A DNA stretch of 34,425 nucleotides from Bryobacterales bacterium (lineage in GTDB: Bacteria; Acidobacteriota; Terriglobia; Bryobacterales; Bryobacteraceae): contig JADZAF010000263.1 in NCBI GenBank assembly GCA_020852755.1, forward strand, positions 1-34,425, written 5' to 3'. The number at the start of each line of letters is the position of its first letter. Positions within the stretch are counted from its first letter, which is position 1. The position numbers and the translations under genes were made by a program. The notes beneath the pieces were generated by a model. It saw only the letters and a list, made by a program, of their open reading frames with translations. It had not been told where the DNA came from and did no database searches. Shown here piece by piece: positions 1 to 8,750 of this stretch.

Positions 1-2955
1 ACGAACATGACCGGCACCGGCTGGTACAACATCGTGAGCGTGGGGCACCGGGCCGGCGAGTTCAACCTGGATTTCGCCAGCAGTCAGGGTCAGCCGCTGG
101 GCGACCCGTACGGCAGCATGGCCGTGTTGTCGATCGTGGTTCCCAACCGGATCAACGACGGGCGTGCGCTGCCCAACGTCAAGGCCCTGGTCGAAGGGAT
201 GCGACTGCCGCACTACGCAGCCGATGGGAGCTGGCTGGGTGAGAAGTTCACGAGCAACCCTGCCTGGGTGATTCTCGACATCCTGCGGCGGGCCGGATGG
301 CGGCCGGACGAGATCGACCTGGCAAGTTTCGCGGAGGCAGCCGCATACTGCGACGAGCTTGTCGAGACCAGGGATGCGTACGGCCGGACAATTCATGTTC
401 CCCGCTTTCAGTGCAACCTGATCCTCAAGCACCGCCGCTCCGCGGGGGACGTGATTCGAGGAATCCGCAACGGGTCGCGGCTGTATCTGACCTATGGGGC
501 GGGCGGACGGCTGCAACTCAAGGTTGAGAACACGATCGCGCTGCAACAGCCGCAGAAGCCGGCGTGGAGCAACAGCACGGAGACGCTGGACGGGGGCTGG
601 CCCAGCTACGAATTCGGGGATGGATCATCGGGGGTTTCGGGGATCGTCAGGAGAGATGACGGAGCGGCGAATCTGCGGCTTTGGGCTCGCAGCACTGCGG
701 ATACGCCGAATCGTTTTGCGATCGAGTTCCAGGACGCCTTCAACGAGTACCAGCAGGACAGTCTCTCCCTGGTCGATCTGGAGGACGTGGCCGCGAGCGG
801 CCAGGAGGTGACCGCTTCGCTCAGCGTGCTGGGCATTCCCAACTACGACCAGGCGGCCCGGATTCTGAAGTTCAACCTGGACAAAGCCATCCGGGGGAAC
901 TGCTATGCGGAGTTCGAAACGAGCGTGCGGGCGATCGGCCTCGCGCCGGGAGACCTGATCACTCTCACCTACTTGAAGGAAGGTTTCAACCGGCAACTCT
1001 TCCGGGTGCTCAAGATTGCGCCGGGAATGAACTACCGGACGGTGAGGATCACCGCTCAGATCCACGACGACCGGTGGTACCTGGATACAAACGGGCAGAT
1101 GCCAGGCGGTTCAGAAGGGAGGCGGCAGGCTGACCCAGCCGTCGGATTGCCGCGCCCGCTGCAGGGCAACACCGTCAACGAGCACGGCGAGGTTGATTTC
1201 GCAGTTCATGAAGTTGCCCAAGAAGAGACCGACGGCGGCGTAAGCGTGAACTTAACGGTCGGTTTTCTGACGCCGGGCGGGCAGCAAACAAGCGGACCGG
1301 GGATTCCCCTGGTGAGCCTGGCGGCTTTGGTGGACCCGGCGGGCGGCACACTGGCAGGCAACCAGACGCTATACTATGCGATCACCAGCTCGACACAGGA
1401 CGGTGGAGAGAGCGCCCTATCGTTCGTGGTCCGGGCCACCCTACCCGCAGGGACGGACTCCAACAGCGTCACCCTCACGGGCATCAGCCTGCCGAAGGAA
1501 GCTGAAGGCTTCCATGTCTACCGCGGCCCGAATCCTTCGCAGCTTCATCGCATCGCCTCGGATGTCTCACCGGCCGCGGAGTTCACCGACCACGGGTTGG
1601 AGAGGCTCTTGCTGGCGACGCCGGATGCCAACTACGATCACGCGAATTTCTACTGGCGGCTGGAGCTGCAGCCGGAGTATGCGGCGATTCTGCATTCGGC
1701 GCAAACGGTGGGAAGCAACGTCCTGGCGATGCCGGCGGATGGGTATCGCGGCAAGCTCGTACGCATCACGCGGGGAAGAGGGGCGGGGCAGGAGCGGCAG
1801 TCGACCGGGAATACGGCCACGGAACTGAGGATCAGTCCGGACTGGGACGTGGAACCGGATGCGACAAGCTTCTTCGTTGTGGCGGAGAGCGGATGGCAAT
1901 TCGGAGCCCGGGGCAGGAGCAGCCCGGTCGAGTTCGCGGTTCCCAACCGCACCGGGGCTGTGATTCACATCTGCGGGCGGTCGGCCAACGTCAACGGGCT
2001 GGAGAGCAGCTACGAGCTGGCGACCGTGACCCGCTGGCAGATCGGAGGTGGCGCAGCGGATTCCGGAGTTCCGGCAGGGCCAGCGTTCGGCTTGTGGGCG
2101 CCGGGAGACGGCAGCGTGGAAGTGAGCGGGGTGGGCTTCACCGACCTGACGAACACAAGGAACATCGCAGCCGGCACCCTAACGCTGTATTACTGGAATG
2201 AACTGGACGGACCGTGCCGGATCCGCCTCGCAGCCGCTATCGACGAAACAGAGACCGTGCTGCGGCTGTCGGGCGCGCCGGGCGGGCAAGCCGGGGACTT
2301 CCTGCAGGTCGACGCGGAGGTAATGCGGGTGGAGAGCGTGTCGCCCGACGGCCGGCAATACGAGGTGAGCCGGGCGATGCACGCCACCGCGGCTGCCGCA
2401 CACCCACCGGACGCGCTGGTTTACAGCCTGCAAAAGAAAGTGGCAGTGGTTCCGTTCGCGAGGAACTTCTTCGGGAGCCCGTGGAGCGGAGACTGGGCCT
2501 ATTCGGTTGCCCTGCCTGACGCCCGGGTGGCGAGCGCGGAGTTTTTCGTCACCAATACGCAGGGCCACGGACCAGCGAACGCTCTGGCACTGACTCAGGC
2601 GGCAGACCGCGGGCTCCGGACTCTTTCCGGCGGACAGTATTCCTTTCAAGTGGAGGGCTTCCTGGCCATTCAAACGGGCGCGGCGCCGGACCTGGTGGTC
2701 GAGAGTTCCCATTCCGTGCGGGATGTTTACGCGGTGGTGCGGCAGCCGGCCAGCGAGACGGACATCGCGCTGGAGTTGAAGCAGGACGGACAGAGCTACT
2801 GTTTGCTCACGATTCCGGCCGGCGCATGGATCTCGCCCCCGGCTGATGGACTGGTGCTGGGGCCGCTGAAGGAAGGCGCCAGGCTCAGCCTGGACATCCA
2901 GTCGGTAGGCCAAGGCCAACCGGGCTCGGATCTGACCGTAATCCTGCGCCTGTAG
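1..2955 (+). CDS. Phage-type tail tip / baseplate hub protein, 5' end cut by window
   Basis: The reading frame is open through base 1, so the protein of at least 984 residues is probably truncated; the first ATG at base 7 need not be the true start. Residues about 1-360 (numbered from that ATG) read like the lambda gpJ / putative phage tail protein family, with an N-P-A-W-V-I-L-D-I-L-R segment near 84-93, a beta-rich hub region and a repeat-like ending around R-I-T-A-Q-I-H-D-D-R-W at 347-357. Residues about 432-532 look like a fibronectin-III-type domain (L-Y-Y-A-I-T and F-H-V-Y-R-G motifs). The remainder is beta-rich and may bind the target surface. It lies 47 bp upstream of another giant tail-like gene. 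The family role would be tip of a tail or injection-like particle, contacting a receptor. Assignment to the tail-tip class is good; whether the particle is a phage or a domesticated device cannot be told here. Confidence 0.72.
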   Translation, partial: TNMTGTGWYNIVSVGHRAGEFNLDFASSQGQPLGDPYGSMAVLSIVVPNRINDGRALPNVKALVEGMRLPHYAADGSWLGEKFTSNPAWVILDILRRAGWRPDEIDLASFAEAAAYCDELVETRDAYGRTIHVPRFQCNLILKHRRSAGDVIRGIRNGSRLYLTYGAGGRLQLKVENTIALQQPQKPAWSNSTETLDGGWPSYEFGDGSSGVSGIVRRDDGAANLRLWARSTADTPNRFAIEFQDAFNEYQQDSLSLVDLEDVAASGQEVTASLSVLGIPNYDQAARILKFNLDKAIRGNCYAEFETSVRAIGLAPGDLITLTYLKEGFNRQLFRVLKIAPGMNYRTVRITAQIHDDRWYLDTNGQMPGGSEGRRQADPAVGLPRPLQGNTVNEHGEVDFAVHEVAQEETDGGVSVNLTVGFLTPGGQQTSGPGIPLVSLAALVDPAGGTLAGNQTLYYAITSSTQDGGESALSFVVRATLPAGTDSNSVTLTGISLPKEAEGFHVYRGPNPSQLHRIASDVSPAAEFTDHGLERLLLATPDANYDHANFYWRLELQPEYAAILHSAQTVGSNVLAMPADGYRGKLVRITRGRGAGQERQSTGNTATELRISPDWDVEPDATSFFVVAESGWQFGARGRSSPVEFAVPNRTGAVIHICGRSANVNGLESSYELATVTRWQIGGGAADSGVPAGPAFGLWAPGDGSVEVSGVGFTDLTNTRNIAAGTLTLYYWNELDGPCRIRLAAAIDETETVLRLSGAPGGQAGDFLQVDAEVMRVESVSPDGRQYEVSRAMHATAAAAHPPDALVYSLQKKVAVVPFARNFFGSPWSGDWAYSVALPDARVASAEFFVTNTQGHGPANALALTQAADRGLRTLSGGQYSFQVEGFLAIQTGAAPDLVVESSHSVRDVYAVVRQPASETDIALELKQDGQSYCLLTIPAGAWISPPADGLVLGPLKEGARLSLDIQSVGQGQPGSDLTVILRL

Positions 2956-3002
2956 TCGAACCGCCGCTCGCGAACCATCCAATTCCCGTTTCGAGAGAGA
3001 GC

Positions 3003-5801
3003 ATGCCGGAGATTCTGGAAAAACTGCGTCCCGACCGGGACCTGCAATGCTATTTCGAGCGCCCGTCGGCCGTGGCTGCGTTGAGCGAGTCGGGCCCAAG
3101 CGGGTTCACGATCTCCGGCACGTGGCGCCAGCAATTCGACTGGGCCGTGCTGGAGTGGCATCGAGACAATGTCTTCGAGCACCCGGCATTCCGCTACCTG
3201 CCGGACGGGGACTTGAGCGGGCTTGTCTTGACTTACGAGGAGAGCCGGGAAAACTGCATCCCGCTCGATTCCACGCTCTATCCCACTGTGGATTGGCCGT
3301 TCCTGCGTGTTTGGATGGAAACGGGGGGCGCGGAGCGCTTCTACCAAGTCCCGCTCAAGCCGCACGCCACTCCGGTTGAGGGGGTTTACCGGCCGGCCGG
3401 CGCCACTTTCACGCTTCGCCTGACAGGACAACCGGGCAGCGACAATTACGCGGAGCTGGCCTGGACGGGTGAGCACCATACCTACAAACTGGCTCCCGGC
3501 GACAGCGAGGAAACAGCCGCCCAGGCGCTTGCCTCGATCATCACGGCGAACTCCCGGACCATGATGGCCTCGTCGGAGGGCAATCGGATCACTCTGACCT
3601 ATCTGGGCGTGGATCAGACGCCGGAGACGAGCCGGGAGGGTCTTAACGGCAACCGGGTGGGCGTATACGGGAATGTGAAAGGGCCCGGGCACTGGGAGCC
3701 GTGGTGGCAGCAGTTGAGCGGGGGCGAGTCGCCGGCCAAATGGAGGGTGGAGCTGAATTTCAGCAACCTGATCGTAGACGAAAACGGCTCTCCCGTTCCT
3801 ATGACGCGCGTCCGGAAGATGCGCTGGACCTATGCCGCCGATCTGCAGCCGGGAGAGTTCCGGCGGAGCGAGTTCAGGGTGCGGGTATCGAACTGGACGG
3901 TCGCCGGCGCCAATCGCCGGTACCGGGTGGCGGGCCCGGGGAGCCGGCGGGTCGAAGACGATTCGCCGGAGTTGTTCTTCTCCGGCAGCGGCTGGAGTTC
4001 TCCGCTGTCAGGGAACTTCTCGGGAGGGTCGCTGCGGCACACCCGCACGCCTCAGGACGGCGTCTCGCTCAGTTACACACACCCAGTGAGTCATACACTC
4101 TATATGGGGACACGGAAGGCCTCCAGTGGGTCACTTGTGTCGATCTGCGTGGACGGAGTCGCTCTGAGGACCGAAGACCTCCACCTCGCGGGGGAAGACA
4201 TCCTGGTGCGTGTTCCGGTCGCCGAACTGGCGGGGGGCGTTCCGCACAGCGTGACGGTGAGCCACGCGGGCCCGGCGGACCAGGATTTCTACTTCGACTT
4301 TTTCGAGATGGCTGTGCCGGCCGGGGAACTGCCGGTTTTTCCACGAGATGCCCGGACAACCCTGGCAACCGACTGGGACACCGATCATTCGATCGTCCTG
4401 GCTCCGGAACGCACCGCGTGGTTCCTGGATTCGCTCGGTTTCACCGGCCGGGCCAACCACTACGCCGGGGCTTTATGGTTCTACGAACTGATGCGTGCGG
4501 GGCACCGGTACGCGGCAGGGACAGTCGAATTCACCGGATCCCCTGCGTTCGGTATGGGAGAGGTTACCGAGCTATCCATTCAGATCCTGGGCAGGAACGA
4601 CCCGCCCACGGTGATCCAACACCTGCACCTGATCGGAGACACGGCCGACAGCATCGCCAAAGCTTTCGAGCTGGAAATCAACAGCGGGTACACCGCGATC
4701 TGGGCCGCGGCAAGCGAAAACCGGCTTACCATTCAGGCCCGGGCGATGGGTTCGGAAGGGAACACCATCCGGATCAGCGCCCGGGTGACGAGTCCGAGCA
4801 ACAGCGGGTTTCAGGCGATCGCCAGCCAGGATGCGTTGACCGGGGGAGTAGACGGAGAGTGGCGGACAGACCTGGATGCCACTCCGCGCCTGAACCGGGC
4901 GGTGCGGGATTGGAGTTCGAGCTACTTCCGGGCGCTGAAGGCCCACGGCATCGAAGCGGCGGCGGCGTTCAGCATGGAGCTCCAGCATGGTGATCCCTCG
5001 CCGGAGGCCGGGATCGCCCAGCGATTCGCCGACGGCACCCCCTGCCTGCTCAACACTCCCGCGCTGCAGACCAATTTCTCCCCAGCCAGCCGGGACTACT
5101 GGAAGCAGGTCCATGCCGAGATGGCGGCGATCATGTCGGGGGCAGGTCAGGTCCCCTATCTGCAATTCGGGGAAGTACAGTGGTGGTATTTCCCATGGAG
5201 GTGGGATGCCGGCCTGCCCTCGCCGGCCTGGGTGGACGCGGCCAGCATGCCGTATTATGACGCTTACACCCAGACGGCTTTTCAGCAGCGCTACGGCCGA
5301 ACGATGCACGTTTTCCTGAGCAACCAGGAGGCGCCCGCATCCTATCCCGAGGAGTGCGAGTTCCTCTCCAGCCTGATCGGCCAGTTCACCACGGACGTAA
5401 TGGATTTCGTCCGCCAATCCCATCCCCACGCACGGTTCGAAGTCCTGTATCCGACCGACGTGAACGAGCCGCCTCTGAACCAGGCAGTGAATCTGCCGGC
5501 TGCATGGTCCGGCGCGACTCTGGATTGCCTCAAGACCGAGAACTTCTCATTCACCGGCGCCCGGGACCTCGACAAGGCCCGCCGGTCGATGACCATGCCG
5601 GTGGAACTGGGGTTTCCACCAGGAAAGCATAGCCACCTGGTCGGAATCGGGGACTACACCACGCCGTGGGAAAAAGAGAGCCGGATCGCAGCAGGGGAGG
5701 GAGTCGAATCAATTGTGCTGTTCGCCATCGATCAGTTCTGTCTGATCGGCTACCGGCTTCCATTGAAGCCCGGCGCCAGGCGCAGTTGGCGCAAAGCATA
5801 G
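3003..5801 (+). CDS. Large tail-associated protein with internal duplication and TIM-barrel-like C-terminus
   Basis: A 932-residue protein starting at ATG 3003 behind a purine-rich GAGAGAGAG ribosome site. I do not recognise a single named family with certainty. The N-terminal ~130 residues are rich in aromatics. Residues about 133-222 and 507-618 appear to be two copies of one beta-rich module (each contains a G-D-S/T-x-x-x-A-A/I stretch, then x-x-N-x-I/L-T-x, then a G-N-x-V/I segment). Residues about 630-917 look like a TIM-barrel glycosidase-like fold, with an acidic candidate in Y-L-Q-F-G-E-V-Q-W-W (E724) and a W-Y-F-P-W patch, similar in idea to the TIM-barrel domains found in gene transfer agent and non-contractile-tail proteins. 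Immediately downstream of the tail-tip gene, so probably part of the same particle. It could be a non-contractile tail sheath, fibre or cell-surface-degrading component; the precise role is inference. Confidence 0.6.
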   Translation: MPEILEKLRPDRDLQCYFERPSAVAALSESGPSGFTISGTWRQQFDWAVLEWHRDNVFEHPAFRYLPDGDLSGLVLTYEESRENCIPLDSTLYPTVDWPFLRVWMETGGAERFYQVPLKPHATPVEGVYRPAGATFTLRLTGQPGSDNYAELAWTGEHHTYKLAPGDSEETAAQALASIITANSRTMMASSEGNRITLTYLGVDQTPETSREGLNGNRVGVYGNVKGPGHWEPWWQQLSGGESPAKWRVELNFSNLIVDENGSPVPMTRVRKMRWTYAADLQPGEFRRSEFRVRVSNWTVAGANRRYRVAGPGSRRVEDDSPELFFSGSGWSSPLSGNFSGGSLRHTRTPQDGVSLSYTHPVSHTLYMGTRKASSGSLVSICVDGVALRTEDLHLAGEDILVRVPVAELAGGVPHSVTVSHAGPADQDFYFDFFEMAVPAGELPVFPRDARTTLATDWDTDHSIVLAPERTAWFLDSLGFTGRANHYAGALWFYELMRAGHRYAAGTVEFTGSPAFGMGEVTELSIQILGRNDPPTVIQHLHLIGDTADSIAKAFELEINSGYTAIWAAASENRLTIQARAMGSEGNTIRISARVTSPSNSGFQAIASQDALTGGVDGEWRTDLDATPRLNRAVRDWSSSYFRALKAHGIEAAAAFSMELQHGDPSPEAGIAQRFADGTPCLLNTPALQTNFSPASRDYWKQVHAEMAAIMSGAGQVPYLQFGEVQWWYFPWRWDAGLPSPAWVDAASMPYYDAYTQTAFQQRYGRTMHVFLSNQEAPASYPEECEFLSSLIGQFTTDVMDFVRQSHPHARFEVLYPTDVNEPPLNQAVNLPAAWSGATLDCLKTENFSFTGARDLDKARRSMTMPVELGFPPGKHSHLVGIGDYTTPWEKESRIAAGEGVESIVLFAIDQFCLIGYRLPLKPGARRSWRKA

Positions 5802-5861
5802 ACACCGAGCGAAGCTGTCAAACAGGCCGGGGTGCTATCCTGAAGATCTGAAAACCGGCCC

Positions 5862-7088
5862 GTGGTCCGAGTCCACAATCTCTCCAAACTCTACCGCCTT
5901 TACAGGCGTCCCACCGATCGCATCCGCGAGCTTCTTCCCTTTCATGGCAAGCCGCTCCATCTGGATTTCTGGGCTCTTCGGGAGGTCAGTTTCCAGGTAG
6001 GCAAAGGCGAGATCTTCGGAATCATCGGACCCAATGGCGGAGGCAAGAGCACCCTGCTGCAGGTCATCGCGGGCATCCTGCAGCCGACCACCGGACGCGT
6101 GACGACGCAGGGACGCCGCGCCGCACTACTGGAACTCGGGGCCGGCTTCAACCCGGAGTTCACGGGACGCGAAAACGTCTTCCTCAACGGGGAAATCATG
6201 GGTTTGAGCCGCGCCGAGGTGGCGCGCGCGCTGCCCTCGATCGAAGCGTTTGCCGAAATCGGCGAGTTCATCGACCGGCCGGTGAAGGAGTACTCGAGCG
6301 GGATGTACGTCCGGCTGGCCTTCTCCACCGCCATCCACGTGGAACCCGAGGTCCTGATTGTGGACGAAGCCCTGGCGGTGGGAGACGCCATTTTCGCGAA
6401 CCGGTGTGTCCGGAAATTCGAGGAACTGCGCAGGAAGAACGTCACTGTCCTGTTCGTCTCCCATGACCTGGGCCTGGTCAAGCAGCTAGCGCACCGGGCA
6501 ATCCTGCTGGTAAACGGCTCGATCGCAGCGCAGGGCGAGCCGCACGATGTGATCAACCGCTACATCGGCCTTGTGCTGGAAAGGCAGCGGCGGGATACGG
6601 CCCAGGACTCCGCGACTCCGCTCCCCCACAGTTTCCGTCACGGCGACGGCACCAGCACCATATTGGATGTGAGCCTTCTCGACGAGCGCGGGCGCGAAGT
6701 CCGCACGGTGGCCTGTGGCGGCCGCTTGCGGGCCCGGGTACGCAGCGTTTTTCACCGGCCCAGCTCGTCTCCCATGGTGGGGATTCTGGTGCGCAACCGG
6801 ATCGGCATGGAAGTGTACGGGACCAACACGCAGGTCGAGAAGACGGAGTTGGGCGAGTTCGGACCGGGCGAGGAACTGGTGGTCGAGTTCGCCTTCGAAA
6901 ACCGGCTAACGCCCCAAACCTACACCTTGACCGCGGCGGTGCAGAACGCGGACGGCACCAGCCATGACTGGCTGGACGATGCCCTGGCTTTCGAGGTGGT
7001 CGGAGGTCCCGAGCGGGTGGGCGTCGTGGACTTGCGATCGTCGGTTGCGTGGACCAGGAAGAGGCCGCTCCATGAAGGCTCGGATTAG
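5862..7088 (+). CDS. Wzt-type polysaccharide ABC exporter, ATP-binding subunit
   Basis: A 408-residue protein starting at GTG 5862. Walker A is G-P-N-G-G-G-K-S-T (56-64), the signature is Y-S-S-G-M (144-148), and Walker B is V-L-I-V-D-E (164-169), followed by the switch histidine in V-S-H-D. The Y-S-S-G-M-Y-V-R-L-A-F form and the N-terminal W-A-L-R-E-V-S-F segment are typical of teichoic acid/O-antigen/capsule export ATPases (TagH/Wzt). Residues about 255-395 form an extra C-terminal beta-sandwich like that of Wzt proteins, which in characterised O-antigen systems recognises the finished polymer. The membrane partner (Wzm) is not adjacent: the upstream neighbour is a tail gene and downstream is DUF167. 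The 3' end overlaps the next gene by 17 bp. Role in export of a glycan across the inner membrane is secure by family; its glycan is unknown. Confidence 0.88.
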   Translation: MVRVHNLSKLYRLYRRPTDRIRELLPFHGKPLHLDFWALREVSFQVGKGEIFGIIGPNGGGKSTLLQVIAGILQPTTGRVTTQGRRAALLELGAGFNPEFTGRENVFLNGEIMGLSRAEVARALPSIEAFAEIGEFIDRPVKEYSSGMYVRLAFSTAIHVEPEVLIVDEALAVGDAIFANRCVRKFEELRRKNVTVLFVSHDLGLVKQLAHRAILLVNGSIAAQGEPHDVINRYIGLVLERQRRDTAQDSATPLPHSFRHGDGTSTILDVSLLDERGREVRTVACGGRLRARVRSVFHRPSSSPMVGILVRNRIGMEVYGTNTQVEKTELGEFGPGEELVVEFAFENRLTPQTYTLTAAVQNADGTSHDWLDDALAFEVVGGPERVGVVDLRSSVAWTRKRPLHEGSD

Positions 7089-7335
7089 TCTGAAAGTGCA
7101 CCCCCGGGCCCGCCGCACCGGGCTGAAGGGCAGGCTGGGCGACGCCTACAAACTGGATGTGGCCTGCCCGCCGGTGGAGGGCCGGGCGAACCAGGCTTGC
7201 GTGGAGTTCGTGGCCGGGAAACTGGCGGTGCCGAAATCCGCCGTGCGCATCGTGGCGGGGTTGACCAGCCGGACAAAGCTAGTGGAGATTGAAGGGATGG
7301 AACAGGCCGAGGCGGAAAGCAGGTTGGCGTCGTGA
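7072..7335 (+). CDS. DUF167 / YggU family protein
   Basis: An 87-residue protein. I chose ATG 7072 because the preceding in-frame residues are only a shadow of the ABC gene, and the product then begins M-K-A-R-I-S-L-K-V-H-P-R-A, the usual start of this family. The family hallmarks are visible: K-L-D-V-A-C-P-P-V-E-G-R-A-N near the middle, then a K-S-A-V-R-I-V-A-G segment and S-R-T-K-L-V-E-I near the end. DUF167 proteins are small alpha/beta proteins found in bacteria and archaea with no settled biochemical role. The gene overlaps the ABC ATPase by 17 bp and its stop overlaps the start of the symporter by 4 bp, so it is almost certainly translated with both. Confidence 0.85.
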   Translation: MKARISLKVHPRARRTGLKGRLGDAYKLDVACPPVEGRANQACVEFVAGKLAVPKSAVRIVAGLTSRTKLVEIEGMEQAEAESRLAS

Positions 7336-8750
7336 TCTATGTCGTGGTGATCTCCGCGATTGTGCTGGTGCTGCTGGCAACCGCCGCCTACCGGGCCCGC
7401 GGCGTGCGCAGCCAGGCGGATTTTCTTGTGGCGGGCCGAAAACTGGCTTGGCCGGTTCTGGTTTTCACCCTGCTCTCGTCCTGGATCGGCGCCGGCAGCC
7501 TCTTTGCCGGGGGCGAGAACGCCTACCGCAACGGATTCTCCGCCCTCTGGCAGCCGGCCGGCGGCTGGATAGGCCTGGCTGTGATCGCCGCGATTGCCGG
7601 CCGCGCGCGCCGCTTTGCCCAGTTCACCGTGCCCGACCTGCTCGAGACTCGTTACAACGCCGCGGCCCGCGTTTTCGCCACCGTCGCAATCGTTATCTCG
7701 TACACGATGATCACGAGCTACCAGTTCAAGGGCGGCGGCGACATCCTGCACCTGATCTTCCCGGCCGTGGACCAGCGCACCGGGATGTACATCATCGCGG
7801 CCTTCGTAATCGTCTTCACCGCCCTGGCCGGCATGGCCTCGGTGGCCTACCTGGATCTGGTGATCGGCATCCTGGTGAGCAGCATCGCCCTGCTGGCGCT
7901 GCCCCTGCTCCTGTCCGGCGCCGGCGGATGGGAAACCGTCAAACGGAGCCTGCCCGCCGACCATTTCACTTTCATGGGGCCGCTGAAGCTCACGCAGGCT
8001 TTGGGGTTCATGCTGCCCACCATGCTCCTGCTGATCGGCAACCAGGGCATGTATCAGAAGTTCTTTGCGGCTCGCTCCGAACGCGACGCCAAGCTGGCGG
8101 TGGCGGGCTGGATCGCCGGCACGGTAATCCTGGAGACGCTGATTATTACCATCGCGGTGATCGGCAGCGCGAGGTTCCATCCGGAGAACCCACGCGAGAT
8201 TATTCCGGTCACCGCGCGGATGGGGTTGCCGGAACTGCCGGGCGCGCTGCTGCTGGGGGGCATCTTCGCCAAGGTGATATCCACCGGCAACAACTACCTG
8301 TTCTCACCGGCCAGCAACCTGATCCATGACGTGTACTCCCGCTTCATCAATCCGAACGCCGGCGAGCAGCGCGTGCTGGTTGTGTCGCGGCTGACGGTAG
8401 TCGCGCTGGGCGTGTTTGCCCTGCTGCAGGGTGCCTACTTCGAATCGATTCTCCGGGCCGCGCTGTACGCCTACACGGTTTACGGAGCGGCCGTCACGCC
8501 GGCGGTGATGGCCGTCTTCTTCTGGAAGCGGGCGACGACGGAAGGGGCCATCACTTCCATCATCCTGGGAACGGTGATCACGGTGATCTGGAATGTGGCG
8601 GGTATTGAGTTGATCGACGCGGTTTTCCCCGCTCTGCTCGTGTCCGTGTGCGGCTTGATCGGCGTCAGCCTGATGAGTAAGCCGCCGGCCCGTGAGAAAT
8701 GGATGCCGTTCTTCGAGAAGCCCGCGGAGGCGCCTCATGAAGCTCGCTGA
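7332..8750 (+). CDS. Sodium:solute symporter (SSS family)
   Basis: A 472-residue integral membrane protein starting at GTG 7332 in a GTGA overlap with the upstream stop. About 12-13 hydrophobic segments can be read. The SSS signatures are present: L-L-S-S-W-I-G-A-G-S-L in the first core helix (47-57, Na+ site region), G-R-K-L early (35-38), and S-T-G-N-N-Y-L-F-S-P-A-S-N-L-I-H-D (317-333), matching the helix that carries the conserved serine/threonine sodium ligands. Members couple inward sodium flow to uptake of sugars, amino acids, carboxylates or vitamins. The substrate cannot be read from sequence. The neighbours (M24 peptidase, GH31-like protein) allow either a peptide-derived or a carbohydrate-derived solute. 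Ends 14 bp inside the next gene. Confidence 0.9.
   Translation: MIYVVVISAIVLVLLATAAYRARGVRSQADFLVAGRKLAWPVLVFTLLSSWIGAGSLFAGGENAYRNGFSALWQPAGGWIGLAVIAAIAGRARRFAQFTVPDLLETRYNAAARVFATVAIVISYTMITSYQFKGGGDILHLIFPAVDQRTGMYIIAAFVIVFTALAGMASVAYLDLVIGILVSSIALLALPLLLSGAGGWETVKRSLPADHFTFMGPLKLTQALGFMLPTMLLLIGNQGMYQKFFAARSERDAKLAVAGWIAGTVILETLIITIAVIGSARFHPENPREIIPVTARMGLPELPGALLLGGIFAKVISTGNNYLFSPASNLIHDVYSRFINPNAGEQRVLVVSRLTVVALGVFALLQGAYFESILRAALYAYTVYGAAVTPAVMAVFFWKRATTEGAITSIILGTVITVIWNVAGIELIDAVFPALLVSVCGLIGVSLMSKPPAREKWMPFFEKPAEAPHEAR

Noticed and set aside
5825..5860. GGCCGG and CCGGCC arms in the spacer before the Wzt ATPase, a possible terminator.
   Set aside because: The arms are only 6 bp, the loop is about 24 bases, there is no T-run, and such GC words are frequent here.
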